A stretch of 17,503 bases of DNA from Gammaproteobacteria bacterium RIFCSPHIGHO2_12_FULL_37_34 (GTDB lineage: Bacteria; Pseudomonadota; Gammaproteobacteria; DSM-16500), in NCBI GenBank assembly GCA_001801495.1, contig MGXW01000023.1:1-17503 (forward strand), written 5' to 3'. The translations under genes were made by a program, and so were the position numbers. This document shows positions 7,581 to 14,786 of the stretch, one piece after another; position 1 is the stretch's first letter; every line of letters begins with the position of its first letter. Below the pieces are notes generated by a model that was given only the letters and a program-made list of their open reading frames with translations, did not search any database and was not told the origin of the DNA.

Positions 7581-8350
7581 TAGCGAATAACCTTACCTAA
7601 TCGATTCCACCGAATATTTGTTTTGCTATTATCCCAACTCATCCATACTACTACCGCTTTGCCAATAATATTTTCATCAGGCACAAACCCCCAAAATCGG
7701 CTGTCTGCACTATTATCTCGATTATCACCCATTACAAAATACATGCCATCCGGCACAACAATATCAGAAAAATTACCACTGAATTTTTCTGGATCAATAT
7801 AAATTTTATGCTTCACCCCGAATAAATTTTCTTCTTTTTCGGTAGCCTGCCATAGCTCCCCACTTTCATCATTCACCCTATTCATCTGTAAAAAATCTTG
7901 CGGGATTTTTTGATCGTTAATGTACAATTCTTTATTGACATATTGAATGCGATCACCGGGTAGCCCAATAACACGTTTAATAAAATCGAGAGAAGGATTA
8001 GGTGGCCAACGAAAGACGATAATGTCTCCGCGTTTAGGTGTGCTTTTACCTATAATCTTTTGATGGATAACAGGTAAGCGTATGCCATAATCAAATTTAT
8101 TAACCAGAATAAATTCATTGACTAATAAAGTGGGTTCAAGCGAACCGGAAGGAATACGAAAAGGTTCAAATAAAAATGAGCGCAACAAAAATACAATCAA
8201 TAATACTGGAAAAAACGAGCGTGCATAGTCAATCCATATTGGAATTTTCTTTGCTTGTCTTTTTTTCTGAAGAAAAAGAATATCAAGCAAAGCGATCGCG
8301 CCCGAAAGGAGCGTTGCATAAAATAAAATTAATTCAAAATTAAAGTTCAT
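7580..8350 (-). CDS. lepB: Signal peptidase I
   Basis: Inner-membrane serine protease that removes signal peptides from exported proteins. I start it at the ATG giving MNFNFELILFYATLL (256 residues), which lies one base after the lepA stop. A TTG five codons upstream, inside lepA, is the alternative. Two N-terminal membrane segments are visible at about 5-28 and 45-60. The Ser/Lys dyad is Ser70 in IPSGSLEPTLL and Lys125 in DFIKRVIGLPGD. The conserved GDNRDNSADSRFWG box lies near the C-terminus. The residue after the catalytic Ser is Leu rather than the common Met. The stop shares its last base with the rnc start. Confidence 0.96.
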   Translation of the reverse strand: MNFNFELILFYATLLSGAIALLDILFLQKKRQAKKIPIWIDYARSFFPVLLIVFLLRSFLFEPFRIPSGSLEPTLLVNEFILVNKFDYGIRLPVIHQKIIGKSTPKRGDIIVFRWPPNPSLDFIKRVIGLPGDRIQYVNKELYINDQKIPQDFLQMNRVNDESGELWQATEKEENLFGVKHKIYIDPEKFSGNFSDIVVPDGMYFVMGDNRDNSADSRFWGFVPDENIIGKAVVVWMSWDNSKTNIRWNRLGKVIR

Positions 8351-8351
8351 A

Positions 8352-10151
8352 TTATTTTTTCTCAATTTTTAAAACAGCTAAAAAAGCTTCTTGCGGAATG
8401 TCTACATTTCCTAATCGTTTCATGCGCTTCTTACCTTCTTTTTGTTTCTCTAATAATTTCCGTTTTCGAGTAATATCCCCCCCATAACATTTTGCTGTTA
8501 CGTTTTTTCTCATCGCCTTAACCGTTTGACGTGAAATAATATGGCCACCAATCGCTGCTTGCACCGCTACATCAAACATTTGTCGCGGAATGAGTTCGCG
8601 TAATTTTTCAGTCACTAAGCGACCACGCATGTGTGATTGTGCCTGATGCACAATGGAGGCTAAAGCATCCACACGATCGCCATTAATGAGAATATCCAAT
8701 TTTACCAAATTTGCCTCTTGAAAGTGGGAAAAACCATAATCTAATGAAGCATACCCCCGACTCACAGATTTTAGTCGATCAAAAAAATCTAATACGATTT
8801 CACTCATGGGTAATTCATAGACCAATGCCACTTGATTACCATGATACAACATGCTTTTCTGCGAGCCACGTCGCTCCACACACAAGGTAATCACACTACC
8901 CACATGTTCTTGAGGTACTAGTATATTGGCCTTAGCAATGGGTTCCCGAATAATGGTAATTTGATTAACAGGGGGTAGTTTAGCAGGATTATCTACTCGC
9001 AACATCTCTCCTTTTGTCGTGACTACTTCATATACAACAGTAGGGGCAGTTGTAATCAATTCCAAATGATATTCGCGCTCAAGCCTTTCTTGAACGATTT
9101 CCATATGCAACATACCTAAAAATCCGCAGCGAAAACCAAACCCTAAAGCTTCAGAAGATTCAGGCTCAAAAAATAAAGCTGCATCATTCAAACGAAGCTT
9201 GCCAAGTGCTTCGCGGAGCGCAGGAAAATCCTCAGAACGAATAGGAAAAAGACCAGCATACACTTGTGGTCTCACTTGACGAAATCCAGGCAACATCTCA
9301 GTTGCCGGACGATGCGCATGCGTGAGCGTATCGCCCACAGGCGCGCCATTAATATCTTTGATACCAGCAATAACAAAACCTACTTCTCCCGCACGCAATA
9401 CATTAGTAACAAATCGTTTCGGAGTGAAAACACCTATTTCTGTTACTTCATACGCCCGGCCTGTTGACATCACTTGTAACTTCTCACCTGCTTTTAGCAA
9501 ACCATTTTTAACTCGAACAAGTGAAACCACGCCGAAATAAAGATCAAACCAAGAATCAATGATGAGTGCCTGCAAGGCATGTTCAGGATTGCCAACAGGC
9601 GGAGGAATATCAACAATTAAGCGCTCTAATAATTCCTCCACCCCTGTGCCGTGTTTCGCACTAATTCGAATAGCATTTCCTGCTTCTAATCCAATAATCT
9701 CCTCTATTTCTTTTATCACTCGTTCTGGGTCTGCTTGTGGCAAATCAATTTTATTTAATACAGGAATCACTGCTAAACCTTGATCCAAAGCGGTATAGCA
9801 AACAGCTACTGTTTGCGCCTCCACCCCCTGACCTGCATCCACCACTAATAATGCTCCCTCACAAGCTGCTAAGGAACGAGACACTTCATAGGAAAAATCG
9901 ACATGCCCAGGTGTATCTATGAAATTTAATTGATAGGTCTCATTATTTTTGGCTTTATAATGCAAGGTGACGCTATGTGCTTTAATAGTGATGCCTCTTT
10001 CTCGTTCAAGATCCATAGAATCAAGCACTTGAGCTTGCATCTCCCGCTCACTCAACCCCCCACATAACTGAATGAAACGATCTGCTAGTGTGGATTTGCC
10101 ATGATCAATATGGGCAATAATAGAAAAATTCCTAATGTTTTGCATGGTCAT
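8352..10151 (-). CDS. lepA: Elongation factor 4 (LepA), ribosomal back-translocase GTPase
   Basis: Translation GTPase related to EF-G, acting on stalled or initiating ribosomes. The 599 residues equal the usual length. Motifs: G1 AHIDHGKST 13-21, G2 ERGITIK at about 51-57, G3 DTPGH 79-83, G4 NKID 133-136. The LepA-specific C-terminal domain is present, with CYGGDITRKRKLLEKQKEGK near residue 555 onward. An ATG two codons downstream (MQNIRNFS) aligns better with E. coli (MKNIRNFS) and could be the true start. Neither ATG has a clear ribosome binding site. The first ATG overlaps the TGA of an upstream open stretch, suggesting past or present coupling. It is the first recognisable gene of the minus-strand operon. 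Confidence 0.98.
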   Translation of the reverse strand: MTMQNIRNFSIIAHIDHGKSTLADRFIQLCGGLSEREMQAQVLDSMDLERERGITIKAHSVTLHYKAKNNETYQLNFIDTPGHVDFSYEVSRSLAACEGALLVVDAGQGVEAQTVAVCYTALDQGLAVIPVLNKIDLPQADPERVIKEIEEIIGLEAGNAIRISAKHGTGVEELLERLIVDIPPPVGNPEHALQALIIDSWFDLYFGVVSLVRVKNGLLKAGEKLQVMSTGRAYEVTEIGVFTPKRFVTNVLRAGEVGFVIAGIKDINGAPVGDTLTHAHRPATEMLPGFRQVRPQVYAGLFPIRSEDFPALREALGKLRLNDAALFFEPESSEALGFGFRCGFLGMLHMEIVQERLEREYHLELITTAPTVVYEVVTTKGEMLRVDNPAKLPPVNQITIIREPIAKANILVPQEHVGSVITLCVERRGSQKSMLYHGNQVALVYELPMSEIVLDFFDRLKSVSRGYASLDYGFSHFQEANLVKLDILINGDRVDALASIVHQAQSHMRGRLVTEKLRELIPRQMFDVAVQAAIGGHIISRQTVKAMRKNVTAKCYGGDITRKRKLLEKQKEGKKRMKRLGNVDIPQEAFLAVLKIEKK

Positions 10152-10294
10152 GAGAAGGGCTTATCAAAAGGAAATAATAGTAACGTATTTCCAGGCAATA
10201 TACCAACGCTCGCTCCTCCTAAATAACCACGTACTTTAATCCTTAGTCTATGATTTATTGCTAAAAATTGTTTGCCTTCCAGAACATCAAAAAA
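10148..10294 (-). pseudogene. Possible 3' remnant of a gene formerly upstream of lepA
   Basis: A 48-codon open stretch between two TGA stops, without an ATG, GTG or TTG in frame. Its conceptual peptide includes RIKVRGYLGGASVGILPGN and ends LLLFPFDKPFS. The terminal TGA overlaps the lepA ATG as ATGA, the geometry seen at rnc/era. Chance could explain a 48-codon opening in AT-rich DNA. The Gly/Leu/Pro-rich protein-like composition and the coupled junction make a truncated gene tail plausible. I cannot assign a family. The kinase gene reads divergently from just beyond it. I see no clear promoter in 10152-10349 for either direction. Confidence 0.3.
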
Positions 10295-10349
10295 TCAGTT
10301 TTTCTATTACACTTAATAAATAGTAGTAAAATAAGCGAGGAATGATGCA

Positions 10350-11552
10350 ATGCCTAACAAAAGAAAAAGAACAGAGATGGATGAGACAAACAAGAGCGGC
10401 GAAGAATCTGATACACCTTCCAAAACAAAGGTAAATAAAGTAAATCCTGATATTCCTCTTGCTAATGAAAACATTTCTCTTCTAAGTGAAGCAAAAAAAA
10501 GTTTCGCCCGAACAATCATAAACACTCTCAAGAAAATCAATCAAGAGCGTGAAGAAAAAAGTGAAGAAAAATATGGGAAAAACCTTGAAGAATACATACA
10601 CTATGATGAAACATACGAAAATTTTGAAACATACAAGAAGAAAATTGGTAATCCAATTGAATCTTTTTACACAGAAATCTCAACAACGGCGCTTAAAATT
10701 CTTACAATCCAAAATCAATATTTTCTTATTCTCAAATATTCTTTAGGACACCGAGAATATCAAAGCAACCAAATGGCTCAAAATCAAACTACTCTTGACA
10801 TCATCTTAGCCCAAAATTTTGCTGATCGGCTTTATGTCGTAAAAATGTATCGGAATCCTAAAGAAAATACAGCGCTTTGTGATCAAATTACAAGAGATCA
10901 AATCACGCAAAAAAAATTGGGGCAGCCCACATGGGATTGGTACGATGAGCAACATGATACACGCTATGTGGTTAGAGAATATGTACCTGGTCAGCCATTA
11001 AATACACTAATCGGTAATCGTGCTATCAGTTTTAATAAACAAATTGATATAGCGAAAAAAATTGTTGATGCATTAAATGAGTTGCATAATCAATCCATCC
11101 TACATTGCGATATCAAGCCAGAAAACATCCTCTACGATAAAGAGCAAGACACAATCACGTTTATCGACTTTGGTATTTCTCTTGATATGACAGATGAAAA
11201 CACAAAAGAAGCTAAAACAACCGAGTTAAATGGTACCCGAAAATTCATTGCTCCTGAATTATTACAACATGCAACAAACAGGCTGTTTATTTATAATGAA
11301 AAAACTGAAGTGTATTCATTAGGGATAACGTTAGCTGAATGGTTTGGAGTAAAAAATTTAGATCTATCTTCAAGTCAATCGAGCATGTTCAATATACCCG
11401 TATCGAAGGAAATGCAACCCACTATGAAACTCCTACAAGAGATGACTGCTAAAAATCCAAATGAACGCCCAACCCTGGAGGTTGCTCAAAAACGCCTGAT
11501 AGAACTACAGCAATTACAATCCCAACCAACTGTGCAGATGAATAAATCATGA
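10350..11552 (+). CDS. Eukaryotic-like serine/threonine protein kinase, probable effector
   Basis: Predicted cytosolic protein kinase of 400 residues with no membrane segment or signal peptide, unlike PknB-type receptor kinases. The ATG has GAGG 9 bases upstream. Residues 1-100 are polar and Lys/Glu-rich and begin with a basic cluster (PNKRKR, 2-7) resembling a nuclear localisation signal. The kinase domain covers about 110-390: VVKMY with the probable ATP-binding Lys165; hinge region VVREYVPGQPL (207-217); catalytic loop HCDIKPEN (252-259) with Asp254, Lys256 and Asn259; metal-binding DFG 273-275; APE 301-303; EVYSLG 320-325, where Glu replaces the usual Asp; and NERPT with Arg373. The usual HRD Arg is Cys, so it is a non-RD kinase. 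No normal GxGxxG loop is seen before Lys165. The catalytic residues suggest activity. Substrate is unknown. It sits between conserved housekeeping genes and converges on ygfX with 20 bases between stops. Confidence 0.92.
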   Translation: MPNKRKRTEMDETNKSGEESDTPSKTKVNKVNPDIPLANENISLLSEAKKSFARTIINTLKKINQEREEKSEEKYGKNLEEYIHYDETYENFETYKKKIGNPIESFYTEISTTALKILTIQNQYFLILKYSLGHREYQSNQMAQNQTTLDIILAQNFADRLYVVKMYRNPKENTALCDQITRDQITQKKLGQPTWDWYDEQHDTRYVVREYVPGQPLNTLIGNRAISFNKQIDIAKKIVDALNELHNQSILHCDIKPENILYDKEQDTITFIDFGISLDMTDENTKEAKTTELNGTRKFIAPELLQHATNRLFIYNEKTEVYSLGITLAEWFGVKNLDLSSSQSSMFNIPVSKEMQPTMKLLQEMTAKNPNERPTLEVAQKRLIELQQLQSQPTVQMNKS

Positions 11553-11572
11553 ATATCATGAATATAAAGAAT

Positions 11573-11983
11573 TTAACCCATCTTCAACCTCACCAACAGT
11601 TTTCGATAAGCATCTTGTGATAATGAATCGCAAAAAACAATGCATGATTTTTTCCAAAACTGATTTGGAATCTTAAACCTCAATATACTGACCCAAGTCG
11701 TTACTGTACTATCACCACATAACATCGCTTGATATTGACCCCGATTTGTCCGTATCAACCATTCATTTCCATCAAGATAGTGGATACCTATACATGAATC
11801 CCTACCACGTAATAAAACAAATTGCCAAATCAAGTAGCTGCCATAAGCGATAATGATGAATAACATGCTACCTTTTATTACACTTGTAACCGACACACAC
11901 TGGACCATCAGCATACTCATCAATAAAACAATCAATAATAAAAAGAGAAATTGTTTAGATAGTTTAAATTCGAGATCGAGCAT
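11573..11983 (-). CDS. ygfX: YgfX/CptA-like inner-membrane protein, partner of SdhE
   Basis: Small membrane protein of 136 residues. Two adjacent membrane segments lie at about 11-30 and 38-58, followed by a cytosolic domain with DGNEWLI (71-77) and LRFKIPN...DSLSQDAYRKLLVRLK, matching the YgfX pattern. In E. coli YgfX is encoded next to SdhE. It has been described as a toxin acting on the cytoskeleton with SdhE (CptB) as antitoxin, though that role is debated. I chose the ATG giving MLDLEFKLS. A TTG six codons upstream is possible. The start lies inside the sdhE 3' end (20-base overlap), so the pair is co-translated. Identification rests on topology, motif pattern and the neighbouring sdhE. 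Confidence 0.8.
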   Translation of the reverse strand: MLDLEFKLSKQFLFLLLIVLLMSMLMVQCVSVTSVIKGSMLFIIIAYGSYLIWQFVLLRGRDSCIGIHYLDGNEWLIRTNRGQYQAMLCGDSTVTTWVSILRFKIPNQFWKKSCIVFCDSLSQDAYRKLLVRLKMG

Positions 11984-12239
11984 GATGACGCACCAGATCA
12001 ATGATTCGTAACAAATGTTGATCAGATGGTCGATTTTGGCCTATTAACCAAGAAAAAAGCTCTTGATCAGAGCATTCAAGTAATTGAATAAATAATGTTT
12101 GATCCGCCTGGGATAATCCTACATAAGCTTTTTCTAAAAAATGTTGCAATAAAACATCAAGTTCCAGCATGCCGCGCCTACAAGCCCAACGTAAGCTTGA
12201 AATATTGTAAGATCTATTGCTATTTTTATCTTGTTTCAT
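11964..12239 (-). CDS. sdhE: FAD assembly factor SdhE
   Basis: Small cytosolic chaperone that promotes covalent FAD attachment to the succinate dehydrogenase flavoprotein SdhA. The 91 residues match the family, with a slightly long polar N-terminus. The diagnostic RGxxE motif is RGMLE at residues 22-26, in LRWACRRGMLELD. Further family features are LSQADQTLFIQLLECSDQELFSWLIG (about 42-67, split by weakly conserved positions) and the C-terminal helix LLRIIDLVRHHAR. The start ATG has AGAGAAG about 7 bases upstream. It overlaps ygfX, as in other gammaproteobacteria. It was also named CptB/YgfY as the proposed antitoxin of YgfX. Confidence 0.92.
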   Translation of the reverse strand: MKQDKNSNRSYNISSLRWACRRGMLELDVLLQHFLEKAYVGLSQADQTLFIQLLECSDQELFSWLIGQNRPSDQHLLRIIDLVRHHARSRI

Positions 12240-12345
12240 TTAAGCTTCTCTTTAGATTGGCTTGTTATACTCAATAAACCTGAATATCGTCTAAAAATAG
12301 AAATACCCAAAACATTTTAATTTGAAGATAGTGAAGGAATAGCAC
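12240..12345. promoter_or_regulatory. Divergent promoter region between sdhE and the 93-residue protein gene
   Basis: This is the only gap between two genes read in opposite directions here, so both promoters must lie in or near it. On the minus strand TATAAC (12264-12269) is a good -10 for sdhE, with no convincing -35. On the plus strand TTGTTA (12262-12267), a 17-base spacer and TATCGT (12285-12290) is a weak candidate. The two candidates overlap, so they could compete. A ribosome binding site AAGGA is at 12334-12338, 7 bases before the plus-strand ATG. Confidence 0.35.
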
Positions 12346-12627
12346 ATGACCACCGTAAATTTAAAGAAAGCCACCATCGAATTCGTATCTCATCTTAAAT
12401 GCCTACCGCCAAATAAGGAAGAAATAATAACTACATTTAAAAAAAATAAATTCCCATCTAATGAAGAAGGCATCTTAAAAGCATGTCTTGCAATATTTGA
12501 ACTATTTTTAGAAAATCCAGAAATGCGCATACCCCCTAATAAAACAAGAGTTGATATGTTTGCTAATACGATCAAACCACTTTTGAAAGATCTCACCCCA
12601 ATTACTAAGCGACCTAAGCAAAGATAA
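12346..12627 (+). CDS. Hypothetical 93-residue protein coupled to a flavin reductase
   Basis: I do not recognise this protein. It is small, basic at both ends, lacks membrane segments and appears mostly helical. A hydrophobic helix is likely at ILKACLAIFELFLENP (about 43-58), and the tail is basic (KRPKQR). Support for coding is a good ribosome binding site (AAGGA, 7 bases before ATG) and a stop whose last base is the first base of the next gene's ATG (TAATG). That junction implies coupled translation with the oxidoreductase that follows and perhaps a shared role. A chance ORF is less likely but cannot be excluded. Confidence 0.65.
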   Translation: MTTVNLKKATIEFVSHLKCLPPNKEEIITTFKKNKFPSNEEGILKACLAIFELFLENPEMRIPPNKTRVDMFANTIKPLLKDLTPITKRPKQR

Positions 12628-13340
12628 TGCCCTTATACAAGATCAAACTCACCTCACGCCAAGAAATAGCATTACACACGATCAATATCACATTTGAAAA
12701 ACCAGCGGATTTTGTATTTAAATCCGGACAATACGGTGGCATTACTTTAATTAATCCGCCCGAAACAGATGCCGGAGGAATCACTCGTCGATTTTCAATT
12801 TTAAGCGCACCGGATGATCCCGAATTAGCCATTGTCACGCGCGTGCAATCATCTGCATTTAAACGCGTTCTTTGCCAACTTCCACTAGGTAGTGAAGTAA
12901 AATTTGCTGGTCCTACTGGCGGGTTTATTTTACATGAAGATAGGTCTATTCCCGCTGTATTCATTGCAGGCGGCATTGGTATTGCACCTTTTTATAGCAT
13001 GATACGGCATGCAACTCAGCATCACATACCACAACAGATTCATTTATTTTATGGTAATCAAACAATCCAACATGCGGCCTTTTTAGATGAACTCTTAACC
13101 ATGCAACAACTTAACCAACATTTCAAATTGATTGCCACCATGGATAAACCCGATCCAGCATGGCAAGGTGAAACTGGTTATATGACAGCTCGTTTAATAA
13201 AAAAATATATTCCCAATCTATCTCAACCCATTTACTATGTCTGCGGTTCACCTGTTATGGTGACTACCCTACAAGAAACCTTAGTAGAAATGGATATAGA
13301 TGAAGAGAAAATTCATATAGAAGATTTTCCGGGGTATTGA
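12627..13340 (+). CDS. Ferredoxin-NADP reductase-like FAD/NAD(P) oxidoreductase
   Basis: Flavin-dependent electron-transfer enzyme of the ferredoxin reductase superfamily, 237 residues. The N-terminal FAD-binding barrel (about 1-100) has the RRFSILSAP flavin motif (54-62) and GPTGGF (95-100). The NAD(P)-binding domain follows with AGGIGIAPFYSMI (114-126), a YGN at 142-144, YVCGSPVMV (204-212) and a terminal EDFPGY. There is no [2Fe-2S] ferredoxin domain and no membrane segment, so it probably works with a separate protein partner. The specific electron donor and acceptor cannot be named. Its ATG overlaps the stop of the 93-residue gene by one base, and kbl begins 19 bases after its stop, so the three are probably one transcript. 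Confidence 0.9.
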   Translation: MPLYKIKLTSRQEIALHTINITFEKPADFVFKSGQYGGITLINPPETDAGGITRRFSILSAPDDPELAIVTRVQSSAFKRVLCQLPLGSEVKFAGPTGGFILHEDRSIPAVFIAGGIGIAPFYSMIRHATQHHIPQQIHLFYGNQTIQHAAFLDELLTMQQLNQHFKLIATMDKPDPAWQGETGYMTARLIKKYIPNLSQPIYYVCGSPVMVTTLQETLVEMDIDEEKIHIEDFPGY

Positions 13341-13359
13341 AATAATTGGAGAAGACATA

Positions 13360-14550
13360 GTGAAAAAAAAAGAATTTTTAAATGTGCTCACACACGAATT
13401 ACAAACACTGAAAGAAACTGGTCTTTATAAAAACGAACGCGTGATCACCTCCCCTCAACAAGCTGTTATTCAACTACAAGATGGCTCGGACGTTATTAAT
13501 CTCTGTGCCAATAATTATTTGGGATTAGCAAATCACCCCGATTTAATCGAAGCAGCAAAAAAAGCTCTGGACCACTATGGTTATGGCATGTCGTCGGTAC
13601 GCTTTATTTGTGGCACGCAATCTATTCATAAACAATTAGAAGAACGGATGAGTCATTTTCTTGCAATGGAAGATACCATTCTCTATTCATCGTGTTTTGA
13701 TGCAAATGGTGGCTTGTTTGAAACAATTTTAACAGAAGACGATGCCATTATCAGCGATGCACTGAATCATGCAAGCATTATTGACGGCATACGTTTATGC
13801 AAAGCCAAACGTTTACGCTACAACAACAATGACATGAATGATTTAGAAGCGAAATTAAAAGAAGCCGCTCATTGCCGTGTAACATTAATTGCAACCGATG
13901 GTGTGTTTTCGATGGATGGCATACTCGCTAACCTTCCTGCTATTTGTGATCTTGCAGAAAAATATCATGCATTAGTCATGGTAGATGATTCGCATGCGGT
14001 TGGTTTTATGGGCGCACACGGACGCGGCACGCATGAATATCATCACGTGATGGATAAAATTGATATCATTACAGGCACATTGGGTAAAGCGTTAGGTGGC
14101 GCATCTGGTGGTTACACAAGTGGTCGTAAAGAAATTATCGCTTGGTTACGACAACGCTCGCGTCCTTATCTTTTTTCTAATACCTTAGCACCTGTTATTG
14201 CTGCAACCTCCCTTAAAGTCATTGACCTGTTGGAGGAAAACCAACACCTTATTCGTAAAGTACATGATAACAGTGCTTATTTTCGAAAAGGTATGGAGCA
14301 ACTTGGTTTCAAACTCATATCCTCTCATCATCCTATCGTTCCTGTGATGCTAGGTGATGCCAAATTAGCAAGCAAAATAGCAGATGACATGTTAAAAGAA
14401 AGTGTATATGTTATCGGATTCTCTTATCCTGTTGTCCCACAAAATGAAGCACGAATTCGCACCCAACTATCTGCAGGACATGAGAAAAAACACTTGGACC
14501 AAGCTATTGCTGCATTTGCCAAGGTAGGAAGGAAATTAGGAGTAATTTAG
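13360..14550 (+). CDS. kbl: 2-amino-3-ketobutyrate CoA ligase (glycine C-acetyltransferase)
   Basis: PLP enzyme of the alpha-oxoamine synthase family. It cleaves 2-amino-3-ketobutyrate with CoA to glycine and acetyl-CoA, the second step of threonine breakdown after Tdh. The 396 residues match E. coli (398). Features: CANNYLGLANHP (49-60), SVRFICGTQSIHKQLE (79-94), SDALNHASIIDG (132-143), VDDSHAVGFMG (208-218), and the PLP-binding Lys243 in GTLGKALGGASGG. It starts with GTG, preceded by GGAG at a spacing of 8 bases. It is downstream of the flavin reductase and is followed by a palindromic element instead of tdh, which lies about 1.8 kb away. Confidence 0.97.
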   Translation: MKKKEFLNVLTHELQTLKETGLYKNERVITSPQQAVIQLQDGSDVINLCANNYLGLANHPDLIEAAKKALDHYGYGMSSVRFICGTQSIHKQLEERMSHFLAMEDTILYSSCFDANGGLFETILTEDDAIISDALNHASIIDGIRLCKAKRLRYNNNDMNDLEAKLKEAAHCRVTLIATDGVFSMDGILANLPAICDLAEKYHALVMVDDSHAVGFMGAHGRGTHEYHHVMDKIDIITGTLGKALGGASGGYTSGRKEIIAWLRQRSRPYLFSNTLAPVIAATSLKVIDLLEENQHLIRKVHDNSAYFRKGMEQLGFKLISSHHPIVPVMLGDAKLASKIADDMLKESVYVIGFSYPVVPQNEARIRTQLSAGHEKKHLDQAIAAFAKVGRKLGVI

Positions 14551-14555
14551 TTATT

Positions 14556-14592
14556 GCCCTTCGAGACGGGTGCTTCGCACCCTCCTCAGGGC
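14556..14592. repeat. REP-like nested palindromic element
   Basis: A two-level hairpin. The outer arms are GCCCT (14556-14560) and AGGGC (14588-14592). The inner perfect arms are GGGTGC (68-73 of 14500) and GCACCC (77-82) around a TTC loop, joined by TCGAGAC and TCCTC. The CTTCGAGAC...CTCCTCAGGGCGAACGG layout matches a dispersed palindromic repeat I know from many proteobacterial genomes. It lies 6 bases after the kbl stop. It has no T-run, so RNA stabilisation or attenuation is more likely than classical termination. Confidence 0.75.
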
Positions 14593-14716
14593 GAACGGCT
14601 TAAAATTTTGTCGTGTACAGAGAAAAAAATCAATAGCTGCTCTTGGCTTAAACCATACTCGCGTTATAAGCCTATGATATTAAACGAATAATAAATAAAA
14701 AGGGTATGTAAAAATT

Positions 14717-14746
14717 TTGATCATATCTCTTTGTATGTGTTATAAT
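14717..14746 (+). promoter_or_regulatory. Sigma-70-type promoter for the FAD protein-tdh pair
   Basis: A -35-like TTGATC (14717-14722) is separated by 18 bases from a perfect -10 TATAAT (14741-14746). The start ATG at 14787 follows with GAGGA at 14776-14780. This is the best promoter match I see in the window. It implies that the FAD-binding protein and tdh are transcribed independently of kbl. Confidence 0.7.
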
Positions 14747-14786
14747 TGCTACCTTCATGCCAACAGAATAAAAACGAGGATAAGCC

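Noticed and set aside
10313..10540. 75-codon hydrophobic minus-strand frame overlapping the kinase start
   Set aside because: It is antisense to the kinase N-terminus, whose Lys/Glu-rich codons read as Phe/Leu/Ser on the other strand.
12614..12976. 120-codon minus-strand frame opposite the flavin reductase
   Set aside because: It is opposite a protein with clear FAD and NAD(P) motifs; no supporting features of its own.
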